15,546 nt of DNA, taken from NCBI GenBank assembly GCA_021204715.1, contig JAJPYW010000138.1:1-15546 (forward strand), in the 5' to 3' direction. The notes beneath the pieces were generated by a model, which ran no database searches, had not been told where the DNA came from, and worked only from the letters and a program-made list of their open reading frames with translations. Every line of letters starts with the position of its first letter. Positions within the stretch are counted from its first letter, which is position 1. Shown in pieces: positions 5,738-12,192 of the stretch. The stretch is from Prevotellaceae bacterium. Its GTDB lineage: Bacteria > Bacteroidota > Bacteroidia > Bacteroidales > Bacteroidaceae. The translations under genes were made by a program, and so were the position numbers.

Positions 5738-6350
5738 CAGGAAAGATCACCGTACAAGCACGCTCTTACGGCCGCAGGGCATCAGGAGGGTAAAGCAATC
5801 GTTTCTGATTGTTTGTGAAGGCCGCTGCACCGAGCCTGACTATTTCAGGGCTTTCCGTATGACTTCGGCGACCGTGAAAGCCATTGGCAAAGCCTTGAAC
5901 ACGGTGAGCCTTGTAAACAAAGCTATCAGCATACGGGATGCTGACTTGAAAAGAAAACGAATCTACGACCAATGCTGGGTGGTGTTCGACAAGGACGACT
6001 TTCCGGCAAAGGACTTCAACGGGGCTATAGCCCTTGCTCAAAAGAACGGTTTCCGTGTGGCTTACAGCAACCAATCATTCGAGTATTGGTTCCTTCTGCA
6101 CTTCAATCTCTATAAAGGGCCGCTGCACAGGAGCGGCTACGCCGATATGCTCACGAAACTCACGGGCATGACTTACTTGAAAACGGAAGGATTCGGAGTG
6201 ACGATGTACAACCGATTGCTCGCTTTACAGACACAAGCCATAAAGAACGCCACCGCGGTCTTGTCGGAGATGTCGCAAGGTAATCCTGCCATGGAAGAAT
6301 CGTCAACCACTGTACATCACTTGGTGATTGAGTTGAACAAGTACTTATAA
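5718..6350 (+). CDS. RloB-like Toprim-fold protein, partner of the AAA ATPase
   Basis: 210 aa from ATG 5718; ATG 5724 (MGTSNRKD) is equally possible, and both lie inside the end of the ATPase gene, implying translational coupling. The RloB pattern is clear: a basic N-terminus, FLIVCEGRCTEPDYF (29-43, Glu34 as the likely Toprim glutamate), WVVFDKDDF (87-95, Asp91 and Asp93 as the DxD), and SNQSFEYWFLLHF (117-129), which fits the conserved FExWxLLHF of RloB. The Toprim-like acidic set predicts a metal-dependent nuclease effector. No membrane segment is present. It ends 29 nt before the converging hipA stop, with no obvious terminator between. Confidence 0.88.
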   Translation: MTMGTSNRKDHRTSTLLRPQGIRRVKQSFLIVCEGRCTEPDYFRAFRMTSATVKAIGKALNTVSLVNKAISIRDADLKRKRIYDQCWVVFDKDDFPAKDFNGAIALAQKNGFRVAYSNQSFEYWFLLHFNLYKGPLHRSGYADMLTKLTGMTYLKTEGFGVTMYNRLLALQTQAIKNATAVLSEMSQGNPAMEESSTTVHHLVIELNKYL

Positions 6351-6379
6351 AAAGGAGATGGCTGCAAAAACAAGTAGGC

Positions 6380-7468
6380 TCACGCAGGCTTCTTAACGAT
6401 TTCTTGCATCCGCTCAAAGACTTCCACCGCTTCTTTCTTGTTTAATCCCGCCTTTAGCGCGACGGCAAAAAGGTCTTCTTTCCCGGGCCGGATGCTGTCG
6501 TTGATGGAGGTGGTATGGAAACCACCTATACCGTCGCTTGGCAACAGGTCGTAGGCGGGCGCGAGATGCCAATCGCCGTCGCGGTGGATAAAGGCGAAAT
6601 TCTTGGCATGGTCGTCTTTATTCTCTATAAGGAAGTTGAATGTCATGAGGCGGTAGACTTTCCATAATTCGGAAACGCTGTGTGTCAATGCCGCACACAA
6701 CTGAAAAATATGGGTGTAGTCGATGGAGGGTAAGCGGTAGTCGGCACCTGCGAGCGCGGCGACACTTATTACGTGCAGTTTGCCGACGGGTGTACGGTCA
6801 AAGCGCTCTACACCGAAATACTTGTCTTCAAACAGTCTTGTGGGCGGCATCTCTATTCCACATTGTTTGGCCAATAGGGAATAGCGGTATTCATCCAAGC
6901 CGACGTGCTTGCTGCCGCTTTTTGCACGGAACTTGACCAACCACTCCTTGCCGTCGTAACGGGTGAAGATCTTGGGACGGGCGCCACCTGCCGAGCCGCC
7001 TCTGTATTGGAACTCTTCGATTCCCTCGCCGGTGTAACCGTCACTTTCAAGAATACGCTGCGCTTCCAAGGCCAACTTGTCGAAATCGGCATACTCACTC
7101 TTCGACATGAAACTCTTGTCGGGGTGGAATTCCAACGCGCCGCGCCCGGTGGAGCCGACCAACGCAAGCCGTTGGAGCAATGTCAACGCATGGGGATTGA
7201 TTCCTTGCCGCTGCAAGTATCTGTCTAATACCAACAGCCCCCAACCATCGGGCAGGGAATCGTCGAAGACGCCGAAACCGCCTTCAAAGGGACGGGGCTT
7301 GGCTATAAACACGCCGCTGCGCAACGGCAACTCGAAGGGAGAGATGGAAAAGGCTGTATGGAGCCAATCGGCCGAATACTGGAATACACACAATCCTTCT
7401 TTGGTGAGTGCCAACCGGCCCACCGGACGTTGATGGCAGGTGACTTCTATCTGCTTGATATCATTCAT
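6380..7468 (-). CDS. hipA: HipA-family serine/threonine kinase toxin
   Basis: 362 aa. The N-terminal HipA subdomain covers about 1-110 (FGVFDDSLPDGWG at 65-77) and the kinase-like domain about 150-350. Visible motifs are GGSAGGARPK (157-166), where Ser159 corresponds in position to the autophosphorylated loop serine of E. coli HipA; the ATP lysine in VKF (Lys179); the catalytic loop NKDDHAKN (283-290, Asp285); and the metal-binding AYDLLPS (Asp307). It is shorter than E. coli HipA (440 aa), but all catalytic parts are present. E. coli HipA phosphorylates glutamyl-tRNA synthetase and causes persistence; other HipA kinases have different targets, so the substrate is not assigned. The start overlaps the end of hipB by 8 nt, the usual toxin-antitoxin order. 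Confidence 0.93.
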   Translation of the reverse strand: MNDIKQIEVTCHQRPVGRLALTKEGLCVFQYSADWLHTAFSISPFELPLRSGVFIAKPRPFEGGFGVFDDSLPDGWGLLVLDRYLQRQGINPHALTLLQRLALVGSTGRGALEFHPDKSFMSKSEYADFDKLALEAQRILESDGYTGEGIEEFQYRGGSAGGARPKIFTRYDGKEWLVKFRAKSGSKHVGLDEYRYSLLAKQCGIEMPPTRLFEDKYFGVERFDRTPVGKLHVISVAALAGADYRLPSIDYTHIFQLCAALTHSVSELWKVYRLMTFNFLIENKDDHAKNFAFIHRDGDWHLAPAYDLLPSDGIGGFHTTSINDSIRPGKEDLFAVALKAGLNKKEAVEVFERMQEIVKKPA

Positions 7469-7778
7469 GCTTCTTTCCTCTTTTACGGACTATGGTTTGC
7501 TCGTTCAACACGTCATCGATCGATTGATACTGCCGCTGCGCGAAAAGGTTGCCGAATTGGGGAAGGGCGTCCAAAGCGAAGGCTATCTGTAACAATCCCC
7601 CTATGGAAATCTCGCCTGTCTGCTCGAAGCGGCGGTAAGTAGCGAACTTGATACCGGCTCTTGATGCCAACCCTTCTTGTGTGAGGTTTAATTCCAACCT
7701 GCGCGCCTTTACCTTTGCGGCGAGCTGCATGGCCACTTCTGCGGGCGTACACATATTAAACGCTACTATATTGTTCAT
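7461..7778 (-). CDS. hipB: HipB-like XRE antitoxin/repressor
   Basis: 105 aa. A Cro/CI-type helix-turn-helix spans about 17-75 (AAKVKARRLELNLTQEGLASRAGIKFATYRRFEQTGEIS), followed by a charged tail (DDVLNEQTIVRKRGKKHE) that is probably flexible, as in HipB antitoxins. It should bind its own promoter and the HipA kinase and neutralise the latter. It is the first gene of the hipBA operon. An internal ATG at residue 9 is an alternative start. The promoter lies 45-75 bp upstream, between this gene and the end of the endonuclease gene. Confidence 0.92.
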   Translation of the reverse strand: MNNIVAFNMCTPAEVAMQLAAKVKARRLELNLTQEGLASRAGIKFATYRRFEQTGEISIGGLLQIAFALDALPQFGNLFAQRQYQSIDDVLNEQTIVRKRGKKHE

Positions 7779-7821
7779 AGCTTGGCTATTTACCTATTAA
7801 CAAATAAAATATGAACCGTTA

Positions 7822-7854
7822 CAAAGATAGCGTTTATTTCTTAAACCCAACAAT
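7822..7854 (-). promoter_or_regulatory. hipBA promoter
   Basis: On the minus strand TATCTTTG (7822-7829) is preceded at 21 bp by ATTG (7851-7854), one mismatch from TTTG. The leader to the hipB start is about 37 nt. I see no convincing operator palindrome within it. Confidence 0.6.
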
Positions 7855-7882
7855 GTTTTAAGGGTTATAACCTCGCTCCCGA

Positions 7883-8968
7883 TTATTTTACGATGAAAAT
7901 AATGTCGGCAAGGCTTTTGTAGTGGTTGTTCTTGAATGTAAAATCAATCTCTTTTAACGTGTTGTCATTGAATCCGTCCAAGTAATGGTTGATTTGTGGC
8001 TCAATGAGAGAAAACGCTCTTTTCATTTTCCATGATTGATTCATATCGGATGTATCTGCAAGGACAACAAACAGTCTGTTTTCTGCCCCGAAACGCATCT
8101 CTCCTTGATTGGCATAAAGCCATCTCATCAGTTCCACCTTGTTTGCCCGCGCCTCTGCAATGACTTCATTCCGTTTGGTTTTCAATTCTTCAAGGATGTC
8201 AGTATGTTCTGTCTCCTTTAATTTCTCAGAGAGGGCATACAACTGGAATGACACAGGATGGGTGTTGCTAACCACAATGCCGTGTTCTTTAGCTTTCTGC
8301 CTAAGCCAAGTGAGTTCTTGTTTCCCTAATTTATCCTTTAATCTACCGCTCATGTATTGTTGTGGGAAGAAGGTGACTTTCAAGTCTATTGGCGTGTCGG
8401 CAATAAAAAAGTCGACACTCTTTATCTCGCCTACGGCGGGAATCACCTTCTCATGACGCTTGAACAATGATTCTATCAGATAGGAAGTCCAGTTGTTATA
8501 CCAGCTGTTCTGCACATATTTCCAAGCGTTGAGAGCGATACTCTCCCGTTGGCTCACCAACTTGTCATAGTCGCTGATTGCCTTGACATACTTGCTTATC
8601 AAATACTTGTCCAATGAATTGTTTTGATCGCCACCCCAAGCATAATACTGCACCTTATACAAATCTTCTTTCAACCTGTTCTCATCTACTCCCAAGGCAG
8701 TGTACCAATCATGACTCTTGACTTTCAAGTAGTCGTCGAGAAGTTGCATGGCGTTGGGAACCTTTTGTAGCTTTTCATACAATTCAATGTTCTTCGCCGC
8801 TATCGTGGCGGCGGTAAGTGTGATGTTGTTCATGCTGACAAACTGTGCGATTTGTTTGCAGCGGCAAACTGCCCGTACTTTCAGCCACAACAATCCGTCG
8901 GCGTTGTGATTGAAGGCGTATAAGTTTTGATTCCTAAACGCCTTGTCCCATTTATCAAACTGTTTCAT
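7883..8968 (-). CDS. Putative type II restriction endonuclease, PD-(D/E)xK type
   Basis: 361 aa, with no family I can name. The likely catalytic core is at 166-197: Glu166 in YLIESLF, Asp186 in KSVDFFI, then IDLKVT with Asp195 and Lys197, a D-x(8)-DxK spacing that fits PD-(D/E)xK nucleases. The N-terminal 150 residues look helical and may hold the target-recognition part. It starts 11 nt downstream of the adenine methyltransferase in the same direction, the classic type II layout in which an otherwise unrecognisable protein is the cognate nuclease. Recognition site unknown. The gene is noticeably AT-rich compared with the 10-15 kb genes, suggesting recent transfer. Confidence 0.75.
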   Translation of the reverse strand: MKQFDKWDKAFRNQNLYAFNHNADGLLWLKVRAVCRCKQIAQFVSMNNITLTAATIAAKNIELYEKLQKVPNAMQLLDDYLKVKSHDWYTALGVDENRLKEDLYKVQYYAWGGDQNNSLDKYLISKYVKAISDYDKLVSQRESIALNAWKYVQNSWYNNWTSYLIESLFKRHEKVIPAVGEIKSVDFFIADTPIDLKVTFFPQQYMSGRLKDKLGKQELTWLRQKAKEHGIVVSNTHPVSFQLYALSEKLKETEHTDILEELKTKRNEVIAEARANKVELMRWLYANQGEMRFGAENRLFVVLADTSDMNQSWKMKRAFSLIEPQINHYLDGFNDNTLKEIDFTFKNNHYKSLADIIFIVK

Positions 8969-8979
8969 AGTCTTGGTAG

Positions 8980-10038
8980 TTATTTTGTAGTGCAGATTAA
9001 AAGTATCTCATTGCTGCCGGCAACGCTCCCTTTGCCACCGCGCCCGGCTTGGTATGTTTTCCGTTGGATTTCTACATGACGGTAGGTGTCGATCATGCCC
9101 ACCATCGTGTTTATATCGGGGTAACTGCGGTCATTATAGCTTACAAGCCAAATGGGGATATGATTGGCCCGCTCGAACATGAGGCGCAGATTGGCGGGTG
9201 CTTCGGAGTTCTTGTCGAAGCCGCTGTATCTTTTGGGCTCGTAACGCTTCACCCCGTTGACAAACTGTTTGTCTTTCCAATACTCTACGTATGTTTCCAA
9301 CAGGTGGTAGAATGATTGATAATCGGCATGGCTGTTGCAATAGGGTGGATCGAAATAGACTAAATCGATTCCATCCAACCGGGGAAGCAAGTCGAGGATG
9401 TTCTCTTGGCAGCTTACATTCTCACGGCCGTTGTCGAAGACAGCGGCATTGTATTCAGGGTAGAGTTCGGTGAATATATCCTTCAACGGGCGCACCAAGC
9501 TGCGGTTGCGCTTTACACGGGCAGGGTTGGCCGCATAGACCAACGCTTGTGTGTGGGCGAAATGCCCCATCGTCACTTTGCGTGTCATGCTTCTGCACAT
9601 GATGGTCAAGGCCAACGCTTGTTTATACGGGTTCTCCATGCGGCACACATTGCTGCGGAAGCTGTCGGCAAAAGCGGCGTCTTCAGAATTGAAGAACAAA
9701 CCGGTGAACAGCCTTTGCATCAAGTTGAATGTTGACGGATTGCTGTTGGCCGAAAAGAGTATATCCAAGTCTTCTTTATCGAGCGTGTACTTGGGATTCT
9801 CTACCAATGCCTTCCCGATTAGATAATTGAAGCGCATAAAATCATTCGTCACTACTTTTTTGCATTGTTGTTTTAGCATATAGGCAATGGACTGGGAACC
9901 AGAAAACGCGTCCAATACCGTATGCGCGCTTTCCGGAATGAACTGCGCAATCCATCCCCTATGAATGAATTTAGCTCCCAAATACTGCGGTTCGGGGAAC
10001 TTATAATCCATATATTTTGTTTCGGCAAAAAGCATCAC
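8980..10038 (-). CDS. D12-class DNA adenine N6-methyltransferase
   Basis: 352 aa. The D12 (Dam/EcoRV-like) features are YLGAKFIHRGWI (19-30), the S-adenosylmethionine motif LDAFSGSQSIAY (42-53, with Gln where FxGxG has its second Gly), and the catalytic VYFDPPY (227-233). It methylates adenine within the target of the neighbouring nuclease to protect host DNA. The specificity cannot be read from the sequence. The start could be MMLF or the Met at residue 10 (MDYKFPEPQYLG), since family similarity begins near the latter. It is the first gene of the methylase-nuclease operon, which would let the methylase be made first. Confidence 0.92.
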   Translation of the reverse strand: MMLFAETKYMDYKFPEPQYLGAKFIHRGWIAQFIPESAHTVLDAFSGSQSIAYMLKQQCKKVVTNDFMRFNYLIGKALVENPKYTLDKEDLDILFSANSNPSTFNLMQRLFTGLFFNSEDAAFADSFRSNVCRMENPYKQALALTIMCRSMTRKVTMGHFAHTQALVYAANPARVKRNRSLVRPLKDIFTELYPEYNAAVFDNGRENVSCQENILDLLPRLDGIDLVYFDPPYCNSHADYQSFYHLLETYVEYWKDKQFVNGVKRYEPKRYSGFDKNSEAPANLRLMFERANHIPIWLVSYNDRSYPDINTMVGMIDTYRHVEIQRKTYQAGRGGKGSVAGSNEILLICTTK

Positions 10039-10052
10039 ATCCGTAGTTTATG

Positions 10053-10060
10053 CAAATATA
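10053..10060 (-). promoter_or_regulatory. -7 box of the methyltransferase operon
   Basis: CAAATATA reads TATATTTG on the minus strand, a full TAnnTTTG match 15 bp upstream of the first ATG. That leaves a very short leader to MMLF and a more normal one to the Met at residue 10, slightly favouring the latter start. No TTTG is seen at the -33 position. Confidence 0.5.
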
Positions 10061-10140
10061 CATGTTTTTACGTGAGTGACTGCCCCTTCATCCATTCTTT
10101 TTAAGACGAAGATCCATTAATATAGACGGCTGCCACTCGC

Positions 10141-11976
10141 CTACCGTGCGGCGAAGCGTTCCAAGTAATCGGTGGGCAGGATGCCGAACTCTTTCTTGAA
10201 GCAGGTGCTGAAGTATTTGGGGTCGTTGAAGCCCACGGCGTAGGCCAGGTCGGAGATGCGCGCGCCGGCGCCCTTCTCTTCCATGATGCTGCAGGCGGCT
10301 TTCAGGCGGATGTTGCGTATGAAGGCGGAGGTGTTCAGGCCGGTGAGTGCCTTGAGCTTCTTGTAGAGGGTGGACTTGCTGGTGCCCATTTCGTAGACGA
10401 AGCGGGTTTGGTCGAAGTCGCCGTCGTCCAAGTGGCGGTTCACGCAGGCAATGGCACGTTGGAGGAAGTCTTCGTCCAAGTCGGTGTAGTGCAGGCCGTT
10501 CAGCTCGAACACCAACCGGTGCTTAAAGTCGAACGCGGCGCGCCGGCGCGCTTGCAGCAGGTTGCGTATGCGGGCGTGGAGCACGTTCAACCGGAAGGGC
10601 TTGCTTAAATAGGCGTCGGCGCCCGCTTCGTAGGCTTCGGCACGGTCGTCGGATGTGTGCTTGGCGGTGAGCAACAGGATGGGTATGTGGCTTAACCCGA
10701 CACTTGTCTTGATGTAGCGGCAAAGGGCGATGCCGTCCATAAGGGGCATCTTGATGTCGGACACAATGAGGTCTATATCTTCGCTCTCTACAAGGGCGAC
10801 GGCTTCTTGCCCGTCGCGGGCGGTGAGCACGTGGTAGTCGTGGCACAGCAAGGTGGCCATGAGCTGCAGCAGGTCTTCGTTGTCTTCTACAAGCAGCAGG
10901 GTGTGGGGTTCTTCGTTTTGAGTGGTTGAAGCGGTTTCGGGAAGCGGCGCGGACGTGGGCACGGTGGGTTCACGGCCGCTGTTTATTACGTCTTCTGTAA
11001 CGGGCTTGGGCGCAAGCACGGCATGCGCGCGGTCTATCTGCGCTTTGCTGAACGAGGTGCGGTCGATGGGCAGGATGACGATGAACTCGGCGCCTTGTCC
11101 TTCGTCGCTCTCTACGTGGATGGTGCCTTGGTGCAACTCGACCAAGTCCTTGACAAGCGACAGCCCGATGCCGTTGCCGGTGGTGTTGTAGCGGCGGTAG
11201 TCGCCTTCGTAGAAGCACTTGAAGAGGTGGGCTTGCCGGGCTTTGGGTATGCCGGGGCCGTTGTCTTTCACCGAGAGGCGCACGCTGTCGCAGCTGTCGG
11301 CGTAGGTGAGGGTGACTTGAACAAGGCCGCCTGCACGGTTGTACTTGGCGGCGTTGGAAAGGAGGTTGTAGAGTATCTTGTCTACTTTGTCGGTGTCGAA
11401 GTAGCCCGTAATCTCACCGGGGTGGCACCGCACGGAGAGGTCTATCTGCCGGCTCTTCAAGAAGGGATGGAAAGCAGCGGCTTCGTGCTTGACGAAGGCG
11501 GCGATGTCGCCCAAGGAGACACGCAGTTGCAGGTTGCCGGCTTCGGCTTTGCGGAACTCCAAGAGTTGTTGCAACAGGTGGTGCAGGCGGCCGGCGTTGG
11601 CCGACATCATGGTGCACAGGTGCTCGTAGCCTGTGGCGCCCGCTTTGAGTTCTTCTACGGCGGCCGAGATGATGGTAACGGGCGTGAGCAGCTCGTGGGT
11701 GATGTTGGTGAAGTATTGCAGCTTGGCGTGGTTTTGCGCTTCTATCCGCGCCTTTTCCAAGGCTTGCAAGCGCAGCACCTCTTGCCGGCGCAAGCGGTGG
11801 CGCACGGCGCGGATGACGAACCAGACAAGGGTGAGCAGGAGCAGGATATAGCTGTAGCGTGCCCACCAAGTGGCCCCGCATGGTGGCAGCACCACAACTG
11901 CCGGCGGTAGGGTAAAGAGGCAGAGCAGGCAAAGCGGCAGGGTGCCGGATAGACGGAAAGGAACCTTGTATTTCAT
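10141..11976 (-). CDS. Hybrid two-component regulator lacking the periplasmic sensor region
   Basis: 611 aa. The order is: hydrophobic segments at about 11-30 and 42-58; histidine kinase with H-box NITHELLTP (His94), N-box NLLSNAAKY (Asn208), DNGPGIP (238-244) and GNGIGLSL (267-274); an Ala/Pro/Thr linker; receiver with LLVEDNED, Asp407 in VSDIKMP and Lys459 in SKPF; and an AraC-type DNA-binding domain (about 500-608, ISDLAYAVGFNDPKYFSTCFKKEFG). Bacteroidales regulators of this kind usually have about 1300 residues, with a beta-propeller and Y_Y_Y domain outside the membrane that bind oligosaccharides. Here those are absent: only about 12 residues lie between the membrane segments, although PPCGATWWARYSYILLLL still looks like the usual sensor-membrane junction. 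It probably controls nearby carbohydrate genes such as the GH31 gene, which lies upstream on the same strand. Confidence 0.92.
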   Translation of the reverse strand: MKYKVPFRLSGTLPLCLLCLFTLPPAVVVLPPCGATWWARYSYILLLLTLVWFVIRAVRHRLRRQEVLRLQALEKARIEAQNHAKLQYFTNITHELLTPVTIISAAVEELKAGATGYEHLCTMMSANAGRLHHLLQQLLEFRKAEAGNLQLRVSLGDIAAFVKHEAAAFHPFLKSRQIDLSVRCHPGEITGYFDTDKVDKILYNLLSNAAKYNRAGGLVQVTLTYADSCDSVRLSVKDNGPGIPKARQAHLFKCFYEGDYRRYNTTGNGIGLSLVKDLVELHQGTIHVESDEGQGAEFIVILPIDRTSFSKAQIDRAHAVLAPKPVTEDVINSGREPTVPTSAPLPETASTTQNEEPHTLLLVEDNEDLLQLMATLLCHDYHVLTARDGQEAVALVESEDIDLIVSDIKMPLMDGIALCRYIKTSVGLSHIPILLLTAKHTSDDRAEAYEAGADAYLSKPFRLNVLHARIRNLLQARRRAAFDFKHRLVFELNGLHYTDLDEDFLQRAIACVNRHLDDGDFDQTRFVYEMGTSKSTLYKKLKALTGLNTSAFIRNIRLKAACSIMEEKGAGARISDLAYAVGFNDPKYFSTCFKKEFGILPTDYLERFAAR

Positions 11977-11998
11977 GTTATAAGGTATAGGTACCGGG

Positions 11999-12029
11999 CA
12001 AATATAGGAAGTTTCCGGCTATTGGCAAG
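11999..12029 (-). promoter_or_regulatory. Promoter of the hybrid regulator
   Basis: On the minus strand CTTG (12026-12029) and TATATTTG (11999-12006) are separated by 19 bp, with the ATG 22 bp further on. A promoter tailored to this start supports the short regulator as a real gene rather than the 3' end of a broken long one. Confidence 0.6.
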
Positions 12030-12128
12030 AAGGGCGGTGGTTATTTTTGTATAAAGAGGGACGACGGACTTCTTGAAAGTGGCATATTGGGAAGGTAGAA
12101 GGGGTGGAAGGTTGCGTCATAAACAAGT

Positions 12129-12178
12129 ATTAGAAACGATAGGGATGTGTCTTGCGACACATCCCTATCGTTTCTAAT
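12129..12178. repeat. Perfect 23-bp inverted repeat with 4-nt loop
   Basis: The arms at 12129-12151 and 12156-12178 are exact reverse complements around TTGC. The hairpin tip reads GGGATGTGTC, loop, GACACATCCC, closely similar to the left hairpin of the MITE-like element at 3593-3618. It lies 14 bp beyond the GH31 stop, so it would form a very stable 3' hairpin on the GH31 transcript. No T-run follows on either strand, so it is not a standard intrinsic terminator. It may be a repetitive palindromic element that blocks 3' decay. Confidence 0.9.
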
Positions 12179-12192
12179 CACTCTTCCGCAGC

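Noticed and set aside
4508-6350. PARIS (AriAB) or Gabija system
   Set aside because: The second protein shows the RloB pattern (CEGxxTEP, DxD, FExWxLLHF) rather than DUF4435 or a UvrD-like helicase, so RloAB/AbiL is the better match.
7515-7526. Short ATCGATCGAT palindrome
   Set aside because: It lies inside the hipB coding region, is a single short copy and is likely to be chance.
12129-12178. Rho-independent terminator
   Set aside because: The stem is perfect but no T-run follows on either strand.
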